From: Sphaerolaimus hirsutus
Taxonomy: Eukaryota; Nematoda; Chromadorea; Monhysterida; Sphaerolaimidae
DNA length: 64,000 bases
Assembly (NCBI GenBank): GCA_964036195.1
Contig: OZ038453.1
Coordinates: forward strand, 22,468,352 to 22,532,351
Direction: 5' to 3'
In this document: piece by piece, positions 11,961 through 22,678 of the stretch
How positions within the stretch are numbered: the stretch's first letter is position 1
Layout: the number at the start of each line of letters is the position of its first letter
Made by a program: the position numbers and the translations under genes
The notes under the pieces: generated by a model
Told to the model about the DNA's origin: nothing
Seen by the model: the letters and a program-made list of their open reading frames with translations, nothing else
Database searches by the model: none

Positions 11961-11999
11961 AATCAGTACGGCTCGGTGCGCTCATCTGGGGGCAGTCCC

Positions 12000-12170
12000 A
12001 AGCCATATAAAGTGTAAGGTAAAGTGTCAAATGTAAAGTCAAATGCAAAGTAGTGTCAATCAAAACAAAAAAGAAAAGATGTTTTTACTGAACTTTGCAT
12101 GACAATTGACAGTTGACTTTGCATTTGACTTTACATTTGACACTTGACTTTACACTTTACAGGGATTGGA
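12000..12170. repeat. GTGTCAAATG-family fold-back
   Basis: AGTGTAAGGTAAAGTGTCAA is mirrored by TTGACACTTGACTTTACAC. It belongs to the same family as 3713-4160. Its outer end merges with the last candidate exon of the minus-strand gene (12179-12286). Confidence 0.65.
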
Positions 12171-12178
12171 AGTGCCAC

Positions 12179-15100
12179 CTGCCCGCATTTTCTTGTTTCG
12201 GTGGTAATATAGAAAGCTGAGTAGGGGCGCCGATATGGGGAACAGTAAAATGCCACTGATTATGTAGAGCATCTGGTGGTGTGCATCTGCGCAAAGTTTT
12301 TGACACTTAATTTGTCACTTGTGAGTTTACTTGTCATTTATGGGTTTACTTGTCGCTTGACTTGAAACTTGTGAATTTAAGTATACTCCAGCGACATTGC
12401 ACCTTACAATGAAATCTACCATATCTTATCTGAATAAAAGAACAAACATGGAATTTTTTTCATCATATTTATCAAATTGCTTCGTTGCAAATCAAATGAA
12501 ATTTTTTTATGTTTGATCTGTTATTCAGATGGGATGAGGGTTCAAACGGGATCCCGATCCCGATCCCGGATCCCGTGAAATTCCGGGATCTACCAGTCCC
12601 GATCCCAATCCCGAAACCCCAATCCCGATCCCGAAATCCATAAATACCAATCCCGATCCCGATCCCATTCCCGAAAATTTTCAAATCCCGATCCCGAGAA
12701 ACTCCCAAGTCCGGGATCCCGATCCCGGAAAATTTTGTGGAAATAAAAAAAGTGAAATAATGACGTTTTTGCATGCAAAAAAGTGGATGCAAACCCCCAG
12801 TGTCAATTTTATGCCACTTTTCTGGCATCCAACAGTGTTTTGAGACCTTTATGAACAACTGTGAATGCCAGAAAAATGGCCAAAATCTCTATCCCTAGAA
12901 CCCAATCCCGATCCCGGAAAAATGCCAATCCCAATCCCGATCCCGATCCCGTGACCCCAATCCCGGCCAATCCCGATCCCGATCCTGATCCTGAAATCTC
13001 AAAAAACCAATCCCGATCCCGATCCTGATCCCGAAACCCCAATCCCGATCCTGATCCCGATCCCGAAATCTCAAAAAGTGAATCCCGATCCCGAAAAGTC
13101 AATACCGTTTGAACCCTAGATGGGATATGGTAGATTTCATTGTAAGGTGTAATGTCGCTGGAGTATACTTACATTTACAACTTGTATTTTTATACGACAA
13201 GTTGCAGAATTCCCCGGATCAATTCCACATCTGCAAACAACAATGAAAGTGACGAGTAAATCTATAAATGCAAAAATTGTCACTTGCGGTCACCTGCCAG
13301 TGACGTCATTCCTATCCTACTCATAAGGCTGATGTATGAAAAATGTACCACTTGTCGGCACAGCCACTTTCCGAACACTTTTCCATGGAACAGTATCACC
13401 AACCTTCATCTTGCACTTTCTCATGATCGCCTGCGCCCTGGCCCAACTCCGGTGGTGTCGCGCTGCCGGCGGGATCACCGCGTAATGCTGCTGCTGGAAA
13501 ATTGGTCAACTTGTATTGTACCATATGTCCTCGAATAAGTCCCCAGGGGGGTTATTTTGCCGTCAGACTTTCCTTGACGGGGAGTTATTTGAGGGGAGGG
13601 GTCATTTTTGCGACAGAATAGGTATTAAGTAGGATGCATTATCAATTATTGTGGAAAAAAATCGGATTATGTTAGTTTCATAGACCTGTAACGAGGGGGA
13701 GTTATTTTTCTTCATTAAGCCAACATGAGGAGTTATTCAAAGGGGGACTTGATCGAGGATATTTGGTATTCACAATAACATTTTGACACTATTTAAATTG
13801 TGGAAAATTCACTTGCCAACTGGCATATATATACTGATACTGTAGTGTGTGTGTAGAGATATTTTGTCAGCTAATTTATGATGTCTTTCCCCTCAAAATT
13901 TACAAAAAAAGTATTGGCATTCTAAAAAATGCCGCACCACCAAATAAACGCACCAACACAAAAATACCACAGACAACCCCCCCCCCATCCCACCAACCCA
14001 AATCCACAGGACTCCCAAAGAACTTTTCTCTCAAGTCCCTCTCGACGCAGGGGGGCTCGGGCTGCTGGCAGTACACGTCGACGAGCACCATGTCCCTGCC
14101 CGACCCCCCTTCCAGCCTGTTCGACATGTGCGCCATGCACGGCGACTTGCCGCTGGTGACGGCGCTCACGTGCGATCTGGGGGGAGGTGTGGGATGGTTG
14201 ATTTTACCTATGATTATTGAAGTTGTCAAGCGATGAGTAAAGTGGTAAGTTGTGATGGAATGGAAGAATTGGTGCCTTGCGCCAGTTTTCCCCGCGCTTT
14301 TCCATCGCTAGTGGTGATTAGCAATTGAAAATTCTAATGCACTGCTTGGCGGCGCTGTAAATAGTGCCAGTTGCAAGAATCATTCGCACCATCACACAGC
14401 CCGTGATGCCCAAAATGTGCAAGGGTCTAAAATATCTAAAATGTCCAAAAACGGCGACGAGCGCCCTTACGCGGGAATTTTTGAGGCATTAGATTCGAAA
14501 AAAACTGTGTTTCTTTTTTTTCACTTTTTCCAGCACTTTCCCGAGAAGGTTTGCCATCGTCATGACCAAGTGAACACCTCAAAGTGTACCTGACACTGAA
14601 ATGCCATCCAATGGGCATGGCCAGACTGGATGTGGTGCGCGGGAAGATGGCACACGAATCGTCCATCGCGTACGTCGACTCGTCCAGACAGTGGTCCTGG
14701 TCGATGGATTCAATAGATTACCATTATAGCTCAAATAATTCCCAGGGGGAATTATTTTGTTAGCCTTTGTGAGGGGGAATTATTCAAGAGGGGAATTTTT
14801 CAAGGGAAGTATTATTTAGTAAAAATTTTCAACCTTTTTTCTATTAACTCATTGCATGAAATACCTATGCTTTATTAATGAAAAAAATATCCCATTCTTG
14901 TCAGAATTGGACACAGCTTTATCATATGCCTACAGGCAAGAATTATTCAAGGGTGTGATTATTTTTCCTCATAATGCTCACATGAAGGAATTATTCAAAA
15001 GGGGAAGTGTTCGAAGGGGGCATTATTCAAGCAAATCTGGTAATTATGTAGATCCAAATATCAAAGAACTCAAAAATTCGAAAATTAGAAAACTATTCTT

Positions 15101-15367
15101 GAAGATCCAAAACTTTTTCCAGATATTTTGAGATGATATTCCAAACAATTTGATCCTTCTAGGCACTTGCTTGCGCTATAACCTCACCTGTGGCTTGATA
15201 TAGTGTTCCCTGGGCGGTTCGTTCCTCCCAGCTTTCTGAAACTGAATCTGCTCCTTAAACAGAGCCCCACTGACTTCGGTGTACCAGTATGCCTGGTAAT
15301 TGGTGACAATTTCGTGAATTTGTTGGCTGCCCACTGGATGGCCTTCAGTATCGTCCAGGGGTGGTCT
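12179..15367 (-). CDS. Unidentified multi-exon gene (partial), minus strand
   Basis: Read on the minus strand, exons 15188-15367, 14590-14696, 14008-14176 and 13404-13493 are each open, bounded by AG and GT, and their phases (0-0, 0-2, 2-0, 0-0) join without a break. The 60-residue first exon contains IVTNYQAYWYTEVSGALFKE. The next contains CAIFPRTTSSLAMPIGWHF. The third is GC-rich at codon third positions and contains MAHMSNRLEGGSGRDMVLVD. The fourth is basic (ARAQAIMRKCKMK). A fifth candidate, 12179-12286, encodes a hydrophobic stretch (MLYIISGILLFPISAPLLSF) followed by YYHRNKK, which looks like a membrane anchor with a basic stop-transfer. Its incoming phase (1) does not match the fourth exon, so an exon is missing or this one is unrelated. 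I do not recognise the family. The plus strand is also partly open in the GC-rich exons, but it has stops opposite 15188-15367. Confidence 0.45.
12536..13118. mobile_element. hAT-like non-autonomous element, GATCCC family
   Basis: The inverted ends are AGGGTTCAAACGG and CCGTTTGAACCCT, with the duplication GATGGGAT at 12528-12535 and 13119-13126. Both sub-terminal zones are arrays of CCCGATCCCGATCCCG. An outer inverted repeat (about 12382-12440 and 13125-13165) resembles intron sequence of the ITIH-like genes after exon 19. Confidence 0.85.
13530..13770. mobile_element. Degenerate TA-type CCGTATTTCC relative
   Basis: ACCATATGTCCTCGAATAAG at the left and TTGATCGAGGATATTTGGTA at the right are diverged versions of the family ends, with G-run phrases such as GGGGAGTTATTTGAGGGG inside. 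It lies between candidate exons of the minus-strand gene and its possible upstream part. Confidence 0.5.
14721..15040. mobile_element. Degenerate TA-type element in an intron of the minus-strand gene
   Basis: CCATTATAGCTCAAATAATT and the inverted AAGCAAATCTGG are bounded by TA. It falls between minus-strand exons 15188-15367 and 14590-14696, so it would be intronic. Confidence 0.5.
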
Positions 15368-15428
15368 CTGTTTGCATTGATAAATTATGATTAAATAAAA
15401 AGGTCTAAAATTTTGTGAAATGTAATTA

Positions 15429-15853
15429 CCGTATTACCTCGAATTATCCCCCCCTTGAATTAACCCCCCCCTCGAATTAACCCCCCCTCAAAATGGGCTG
15501 GGGAAATAATAAACCCCCCCTCGAAATACCCCCCCCCCTCAAACGATGTACATCATGTGTGCAATGTATATGATGTATTTATTACTGCTAATTTGCATTG
15601 CAACTACACATAGACTAGTTTGTGTAGCTATCTACGTTTTTATGTCCAAATATATCCTGTTTGGACACATTTATTACCTGTTTTGGGTACGAAAATGACT
15701 ACTTTTTACCATGATCCTTACGAAAATTTCTGACGAAATAATAAACCCCCCCCCTCGAATAAACCCCCCCCCCCCTCGAATTAACCCCCCCCCCCTCTCA
15801 AATTTTGCTGGCGAAATAATAAACCCCCATGGGGGTATTTCGAGGTAATACGG
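15429..15853. mobile_element. TA-flanked CCGTATTACC element
   Basis: CCGTATTACCTCGAATTATC and its inverted copy CGAGGTAATACGG lie between TA dinucleotides, with several C runs of 8-11 bases. The interior (about 15545-15700) carries the AT-rich core typical of the family. Confidence 0.75.
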
Positions 15854-16069
15854 TAATCAATTTTTAATTTTTGTAAATTTGTTTAGAAAAATTAAATTTG
15901 ATTGAATTCTCCGTGACAACATTTTTCAATGTTTAATATGGAAAGGTTTTTTTAAATGTTGATATTTGAAGAAATGTTTGGAGTATGCTGTCTGGACCAG
16001 ACGCTTCGCAACTGACACTATACTCAGCAGACACGATACTCTACAAATAAATATGATTTATGTCTTTGT

Positions 16070-16260
16070 CTGGCCGATGGCCAACTGAAAACTTGCAAAC
16101 AAAATTTTTTCGTAGTAGCCCCAGCATCAAACCCCAACATACTCAAACGGCATCAAAATTGGGCAAGGGACAAGAAATTGGGAAGCAAAAAAGTGCGGTG
16201 GACCCCCAGCCTACTGTTTCTCGATGTGTGAAAAGTCTCAACTATTCTGCACGGTAGTCG
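16070..16260 (+). repeat. Segment homologous to intron 12 of ITIH copy 4
   Basis: The phrase CAAAATTGGGCAAGGGACAA and the end CAACTATTCTGCACG recur at 57900-58012. Both places have an open frame ending in NYSAR followed by a stop, but the frames drift and the sequence lies in an intron at the second site. I take it as a dispersed repeat or relic, not an exon. Confidence 0.4.
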
Positions 16261-16454
16261 ATGGATGGATGCAATGGATTTTTTTACGTGAAAGTCGTTT
16301 GTGCCGACGGTTTTTTTTTTGCGTGAAAGTTGTTCTTGCCGCCGGGTTTTTTTCGAGGGGGGTGAGTTATTTTTCCTCGGTCAGATAAATCCGGGACTTA
16401 TTTGCCGGGGCAGAGGGGGGGGGGACTTTTCAAGGCAAGCAATAGTCTGAAATG

Positions 16455-16685
16455 TCAAGTTGTTCCCTGACGTAAAATGATGACGTGGAATGATAAAAAT
16501 TGAATTTTTCAATTCGCTCTAGTTGTGGCTGATAACACTCAGTATTGGACACGATTAAGGTATTGATTCATATATTATCCTTAGAAAATTGTAGACCCGT
16601 AGCATGATCCACACTTGTGTAATTAATTTCACGACGTCATCTCACGTCGTCATTTCACGTCGAATCGACGCTGAGCTCTAATTCC
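16455..16685. repeat. Fragment of the AGAGCTC element
   Basis: It matches the right half of 8320-11621 almost base for base (GTTCCCTGACGTAAAATGAT ... GACGCTGAGCTCTAATTCC). It shows the sequence without the nested insertions. Confidence 0.75.
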
Positions 16686-16781
16686 CGCTTTACCATGAAT
16701 GTGTTTGCTTCCTGAATGACAAATTTCCCCAGCCAGTTTATCCGATGAGAAATTTGAACACTCACAATTTTCAACGGCGAT

Positions 16782-16870
16782 TCACTTGTATTTATCCGTT
16801 TTCCCTTCCGAAGCCTTTGCCTCATTCTGAACCAGCAGTTGTGTGATTATGTTGCTGCGCTGCCATTTAT
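16782..16870 (-). CDS. Possible terminal exon of an unidentified minus-strand gene
   Basis: On the minus strand an acceptor TATCACAG is followed by a phase-1 open frame encoding WQRSNIITQLLVQNEAKA, then a charged tail ending TDKYK and TGA. The composition is protein-like and the surroundings are repeats. I cannot identify it, and no partner exon is clear. Confidence 0.25.
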
Positions 16871-17192
16871 CTGTGATAAAAAGTGCAACTTTGTGCCAAA
16901 TGGACAGGTTGTCAAGTGAGTCGCGAGAAATAAGTAAAGTGACTAGTGTGTTCACAAATTCACTTGTCACTTAGTCCATCAGATATGACGTGTAAAACCG
17001 ACTCAAATTCGACTTTGGACCATTTCACTTGACATTTTACTTGTCACTTTACACCTTTCACTCGGACGAGATACAACGAATCGGGCAGCCCGAGAAACCT
17101 GTTATCGGGCAAAATACCTCACCTGGCGTTTTGCCCGTCTTGCCCTATTTTCCACATGGGGCAATCTGAATTTGGACCCTGGTGCCTGGGCA

Positions 17193-18070
17193 ACTGAGGC
17201 ATCTAGTTCCGAATGTCGGTAAAGACCAAAGTGGAAAAAAATGAGTTAAGTGCGGATCTGTGATACGTGCACTTATTTATTCATGATAGCAAAAGAATTT
17301 TCTCAATATCTTATACCGTTCCCGAGATATATATATGCCGATTTTTGGAAAAAACAAAAAAAATCATCCGAAACAGGGTATCTCCACCCTCAAATTCGAA
17401 AAAATTCACTCGAAACAGGGTATCTCCAAAAAGAGCCACCAAAAATTTCACTCGAAACAGGGTATCTCCACCAACGGAAAAAATCATCCGAATTACGGTA
17501 TAGATTTGCAGCAATCCGTCCAAATTCCCATACAAAACCGAAAAAATCATCCGAATTACGGTATAGAATTCCAATTCAGTTTTTGAAAAAAATTATCCGA
17601 AACAGGGTATCTCCAAAAAAATCTTTGTTCGAAACAGGGTATCTCCAAAAAATCTTTGTCCAAAACAGGGTATCTCCACTCAAAATTTACTCTCAAGTGG
17701 GGCCATTCTCATGGAGTGGCACCATTGACTCCAAGAGGGTGCACCACCACCGCCCAGTAAATCCTATGTACTAAGTGGAGATACCCTGTTTCGAGTGATT
17801 TTTCCTTAAAAAATCACTCGAAACAGGGTATCTCCACTGAATCTGCTGACCTGCTGTCAATCAAATCATCATAACTCCAGCTATATACGTCGGCCGCAGG
17901 GTCGAAAATATGGAAAATGTAGACAATTTCATAAGCTTTTCAAAAAGTCTTGGGCAAGACTTGTCACTTTAAAGTTGCCCGCTCGGGCCAACTTTGAATT
18001 TTCAAATGCAATTTTGGAAAAACCTAAAATGATGGAGATACCGACATTCGGAACTAGATGCCTCAACTGG
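17193..18070. mobile_element. Inverted-repeat element carrying a minisatellite
   Basis: AACTGAGGCATCTAGTTCCG at about 17191-17222 returns inverted at about 18041-18070. The body is mostly the repeat array 17361-17845 plus a non-repetitive stretch. No coding sequence is convincing; open frames here come from repeat units without stops. Confidence 0.6.
17361..17845 (+). repeat. Minisatellite of ~25-35-bp units (CGAAACAGGGTATCTCCA)
   Basis: About nine units containing CGAAACAGGGTATCTCCA or the variant CGAATTACGGTATAG are separated by A-rich linkers of variable length. One inverted unit occurs at about 17778-17800, next to a direct one. Unit spacing is irregular and units vary, so this is not a CRISPR array. 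Confidence 0.8.
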
Positions 18071-18775
18071 GGGACCCCTGAGTACGCGGCCGTGGGTGAA
18101 TTTGGAAGGGTTTTTCCATTTGTGAATATTTGGTACGATTGGTGCCGATATTCGAACATTTATCCATTTTGTGAGGATGTGTTTAACTTTTTGGCTTCGG
18201 GTCTGAATTTTCTTTTTGGATACGCTTGTTTCTCTCGTTGTGTTAAGGTGTATCTGACTTGGCAGAAGCAATTTTTTATATTTTTTTTGCGCGTTTCCAA
18301 TCCGATATGTTAATTTGTTTTTAATTTTTAATTTAATTCGTAAATATTTTTTTTGGTGTTTTTCGATAGTAAACTGTACTTTGCCCAGGAAAATTCGCAT
18401 TTTCTCAAATTTAGATGGGTGCAAAACTGAAAATCCACTACGACCGAAACGTCTCAAATACTTAATATTAAGCATCGTTGGAATCTAGTCACATCATCTA
18501 GTTTGGAATTTGAATGTTCATTTGTCATTTGACTAGGATATGCAAAATTGTTAGTCGTATGAAACGTATCTGGGTTTTCTTACTTGGTCTGATTTTTTTC
18601 GCTTGAATCGTTTTAGTTTTTCAAATTACTGTATTTCTCGAAATACCCCCCCCCCCCCTTGAATAGCCCCCCCGTTTCAAAATGGACATGGCGCTTTTTG
18701 CAGGTACCATAACTTACATGCACTCTTCGTAGATAGAGGATTCATAAATTACCATATTGTTATTGTAGGCATACC

Positions 18776-18990
18776 TGGGGCCAGTTCCGCAAAATGAGAA
18801 GTGAAATGGCAAGGGCGAAGTAAAAGCGCAAAGGCGAAGTGAAACGGCAAGTGAATTGAGAAGGAAATTGGCAAAAGCGAAGGGAAATAACTTTTTCTTT
18901 TATTATTTTTACTTTGCTTTTGCCAATTCAGTTGCCGTTTTTCTTCGCGTTGCCATTTCACTTCTCATTTCTCATTTGGCGGAACTGGCA
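18776..18990. repeat. Fold-back with GTGAAATGGCAA/GCGAAG sub-repeats
   Basis: CCAGTTCCGCAAAATGAGAAG and the inverted TCTCATTTGGCGGAACTGG close a palindrome whose arms contain short repeats (GGCGAAGT, GTGAAACGGCAAG). The same element is at 28978-29195. Confidence 0.65.
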
Positions 18991-19249
18991 CCAGAGGTGC
19001 AATTTTGGCTGTTTTGTGTTATGCGACGTTCCAGTAAACAGTGGATACCGTAATTCTCCGATTTTATGGACGTGTTCATTCACATTGGCTCGTTCGTTTA
19101 CTTTGCCGCGTCTGTGGGCCATCCGAAAAATACATTGCCGCCTTCAAATACATTGGCGTATGCAAATAACGACGTCACGTTATCCGATTTATCCCTTTAT
19201 GTTCGCCGCCCTAAGAGTCTAACAACTATACCGCTGCGGGAATTTATAC

Positions 19250-19782
19250 CACAGTTGTTAAAACGTATTTACGTTTACTCCAAAAATACGCGTAAACAGG
19301 TACTGCGTAAATACGTTTACGTTTCCCCCCGAAAAAAATACCGGTAATCACTTACTCGCGTACTTTTTGGAAGTACGCGAGTACAGAAAACGTACTTTAA
19401 GGTGGCAGAAAATGTCGTTTTGCCAGACGATTTCTCTACGAAAAACTGATCAGTAGAGAAATTCAAAGTCAAAATTGAAAAAAATACTCATTTTTACATT
19501 ATTTTCGCGTGAAAAATACTCATTTTTACGTTTTCAGTCAGAAAAAAATACCAATTTTAACGTATTCCCTAGAAAAAACTCAATTTTACATTTTCGCTGG
19601 AAAAAGTATTTTACACACGTTTTACACAGTGTAAAAGTGGGAAAAAGTATTTTACCCACGTTTTACACAGTGTAAAAGTGGGAAAAAATATCTTACGTTT
19701 TCTGAACTCAGCTGTGAGTAAAATAAAAATACCTTACGTTTACGTTTACTTTGAGAAAAGTACAGTACTTTTCACAACTCTG
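19250..19782. mobile_element. hAT-like element, CAGAGTTG ends with ACGTAA repeats
   Basis: It starts CACAGTTGTTAAAACG and ends TTCACAACTCTG. The target duplication is ATTTATAC (19242-19249; 19783-19790 with one change). In the duplicate at 29459-30767 both repeats read ATTTATAC exactly. Sub-terminal repeats are ACGTAA/TTTACGT instead of GCGTAA. Confidence 0.8.
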
Positions 19783-20279
19783 ATTCATACCCCATCACTT
19801 TACACCCTGCACGCGTGGTTCCAGCTGGAAGCGTGCCAACTTTTTTATGCATGCAATTTGCATAAACAGTTGAAAAAAGTCATCTCTGTTATACGCTACA
19901 CGTTCAGGGTTGGTTTTATAAAAATCATTTGTATACAAATTGTATAAAAATTGTATAAAAATGTATTTTATTTTTATTTTATTCTTGTTTCATTTTATTT
20001 TATTTTATTCCAAAATGTTAATAAAATAATAAAATGGAAACATTTTACAAAAATTTTACAAAAATTTTACAAAAATTGTACAAAAAATAAAATCTTGCAT
20101 GCAAGGCCAACAAAATGTTATCATTAGACCTAAAAATGAAAAATGTTCAAGTGAAATTTTTTTCATTACTTTGAAAAACGTTGCATGCGGTAGGTATTGT
20201 TAGCTAGTTAAAAGTAAAAGGTTACAATATTTGATAACAATGGTTTGCATTTTTGGTACAACAACTACTGAAGTGTGCA

Positions 20280-20670
20280 GGGTGTAAAATGTCATGCAAA
20301 GTGTCAATTGTCAAGACAAATGTAAAGTAAAGTGTCAAATGTCATGTCAAATGTCAAGCAAAGTGTCAATGGTCATTATAAATGTCATGCATAGTGTAAA
20401 TTGTTTATTCAAATCATCAAATATTTCTGTATCCAAATTTTATGTTTTTGTGTCCAAATCATTTTGTATCAAAATCTGATGTTCGCATATGATTTGGATA
20501 CATAAACAACAACAAGATTTGGACACAAAACATAAAATTTGGATACAATTTGCTTAACACTTGACACTATAACTTATATTTGTCATGACAATTCACACTT
20601 TACTTTACATTTGTCATGACAATTCACACTTTGCATGACATTTTACATGACATTTAACACTTCACAGGCT
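20280..20670. repeat. GTGTCAAATG-family fold-back
   Basis: Tandem phrases such as AATGTCATGCAAAGTGTCAA run in one orientation up to about 20400 and in the inverse orientation from about 20560. A central ATCCAAAT palindrome lies between them. Confidence 0.65.
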
Positions 20671-20689
20671 TAGTACAGCACCCAGTTCC

Positions 20690-20920
20690 CAAAATAGACA
20701 GGTAGAAACTCAAGCAACACAATACAAATTTTACAAAAAATATGAATTTTTATACAATTTTACAAAAATTCGATTTTTTATACAATTTTACAAAAATTCG
20801 AATTTTTATACAATTTTTATTTTTATTTTGAAATTTTCCATTTTATTTTATTTTATTTTATTCTTAAATTTTCCATTTTATTTTTATTTTATTTTTATTT
20901 TTTTCTGAGATTTTGCCAAC
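20690..20920. repeat. AT-rich TACAAAAATT/TTTTATTTTA repeat block
   Basis: Low-complexity repeats of ATTTTACAAAAATTC and TTTTATTTTATTC occur here. A mirrored block is at about 19920-20100, and a similar one at 28120-28310. Nothing else is visible. Confidence 0.6.
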
Positions 20921-21530
20921 CCTGTACACGTTAACGTATTCACAACAATAACTTTTTTACTATTCTATACAAAATCGCCTGCTTTATCATCATTGGCATG
21001 CTTCCAACATGAAACATAAATGAGTGCGAGGGCAAAAGTATCATGTTCGCCGACTATACCTGATTTATGATGAATGCAGAGTGGAGTTTTTGTTAAACAT
21101 TTATTCCACTTTTTTTTTACTTTACAAATGCAAATGAAAAATACACTCTGGAATATAAATTGAATGTAGTGCTCGTTTACATAGCCACTCAAAAGAGCTT
21201 ATGAAACTATATAATGACGGTCAATAAAATCGAAGAGATATGGTAATTTTTCATAATGCATGCCATGATCAAATTGCATAAGCAAAGCCTTTTTCAAACA
21301 TTTTTGTGCGTGTAAATATTTATGTTCAAAACAACTGGTCCCTCAAAAATGAATCATTTATTGTTGTTTTCGTCCTTTTCGGCATTTTCAGTTGCACCCA
21401 CTCACTACTATTTAACGTTTCCGTCAACAAAGTTATTTTTCATTCGAATGCACTTCCCCGAAAAAGTTGTTTTTCTAGATTGTCTACTCGGACGTGAAAA
21501 TAAATCAATCAAGTGCACGATATTGCAATG

Positions 21531-22465
21531 CAGAGTTGTTAAAAGTACTGTACATGTAAACGGTAAACGGTACAGTACGGTAAACGTAAATGTAAAGTAT
21601 TTTTTACTCATGAGTACAGAAAGCGTAAAGTAAAAATTTTAGTTTTACACTGCATAAAAGGTGAGTAGACGTAGACAACCTGTATTTTTACTCAGGTAAA
21701 ACGTAAAAGTGAGTATTTTTTCGATTTTGTACCCAGGAAAACATACCGTATTTCCTCGAAATACCCCCCGGGGGGTGATTGTTTCATAGTGGTTCCGAGA
21801 GGGGGGGTTAAACGAGGGGGGGGTATTTCGAGGGGGGGGGGGTTATTATTCCACAAGAAAATTTTTGAAAACCAAGTACGAAATGGTCGTCTGAAACGTA
21901 CGCAGACGTCGAAAAATGCAACAAAAACCGCCATTTATAAGGTTCTGTAGACTAATATTAGTATGTAGTTGGTATGTACACTGTTCTAACGTGACACCGA
22001 CATTGTTTTAACGTGTGTTCTGCAGTACACAGAACACAAACTACAGTTATTGTCATGTACGTTCCCTTTACACTCAATTTGGGGGGGGGGGGTGTTTCGA
22101 GGGGGGGGGGGTGATTGTTTCATAGTGGTCCCGAGAGGGGGGGGGGTCAAACGGGGGGGGGGTATTTCGAGGGGGGGGGTATTTCGAGAAAATACGGTAA
22201 AAGTGAGTAAGAATAAGAGTTGTATCTTTCCCTACTCATTGTAAGTTGAATCATTTCCGCTGCCATTTTTGCAGCCATTTTTGAGTCGTTTTTGCTTTTT
22301 TGCGCCCCATCGATTTTTCGTTTTACGTTTTCAGCACTCGCGTACTTTCAAAAAGTACGTGTAATGGTGTGTACAGGTATTTTTTCCAGAGGAAACGTAA
22401 ACGTATGTACTCAATACTCGAGTATACGTATTTTTCAAGTAAACGTAATTACTTTTTAACAACTG
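21531..22465. mobile_element. CAGAGTTG-ended element upstream of copy 2
   Basis: CAGAGTTGTTAAAAGTACTG at the left and the inverted CTTTTTAACAACTG at the right flank arrays of GTAAACGTAAA type. The duplicate at about 31490-31895 lacks the nested element 21746-22197. The left half also survives at 52709-52900 upstream of copy 4. Confidence 0.65.
21746..22197. mobile_element. TA-flanked CCGTATTTCC element (empty site known)
   Basis: It begins CCGTATTTCCTCGAAATACC and ends TTTCGAGAAAATACGG, with TA before and after. At 52905-52920 the same flanks read AAACATAAAAGTGAG without the element, which shows that a single TA was duplicated. TA targets with inverted ends suggest the Tc1/mariner superfamily, although no transposase is present. 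Confidence 0.85.
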
Positions 22466-22612
22466 CCGCCCAATGACACATATTCAAAATTCCTCATTTT
22501 TCTGGTGAACATTCTTCTACCAGTAAACAGCCTCGATCACTTATTTGCACATTTTGTTGCTTGCCACTTTGATTTTTTTTGCAACATACCTACACTTTTA
22601 TTTTTATTATTG

Positions 22613-22651
22613 TATAATTTAACTACCTATTTACTGAAACTCAACTTTCAG
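22613..22651 (+). promoter_or_regulatory. Candidate core promoter of ITIH copy 2 (TATAA + TCAG)
   Basis: TATAA (22613-22617) is followed by TCAG (22648-22651), then a 27-bp leader to the ATG at 22679. The same arrangement stands before gene 3, with slightly shorter spacing. TCAG could instead be a splice acceptor of a 5' UTR intron. Confidence 0.35.
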
Positions 22652-22678
22652 ATTGAAATATCAAGGAATTTTACAAAA

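Noticed and set aside
12472..13102. Open frames with GIGIGI / DRDWG repeats
   Set aside because: They arise from the GATCCC array of a hAT-like element.
13847..14236. Plus-strand frame across the GC-rich exon
   Set aside because: The minus strand gives a chain of four exons with matching phases; the plus strand has stops opposite 15188-15367.
17250..17774. 174-residue frame with repeated SETGYL units
   Set aside because: It is a reading of the minisatellite; unit length and linkers vary without keeping a codon pattern, and other frames are equally open.
17361..17845. Possible CRISPR-like array
   Set aside because: Spacers are short, A-rich and irregular, units vary, one is inverted, and the context is a eukaryotic transposon.
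19066..19347. Open frame conserved in both duplicated units (also 29245-29463)
   Set aside because: The units are nearly identical throughout, so shared openness is expected; the frames differ by shifts and stop within repeats.
21900..22240. Open frames across G runs (SRGGGVFRGN type) in TA-type elements
   Set aside because: Produced by poly-G and inverted ends; found in every copy in arbitrary frames.
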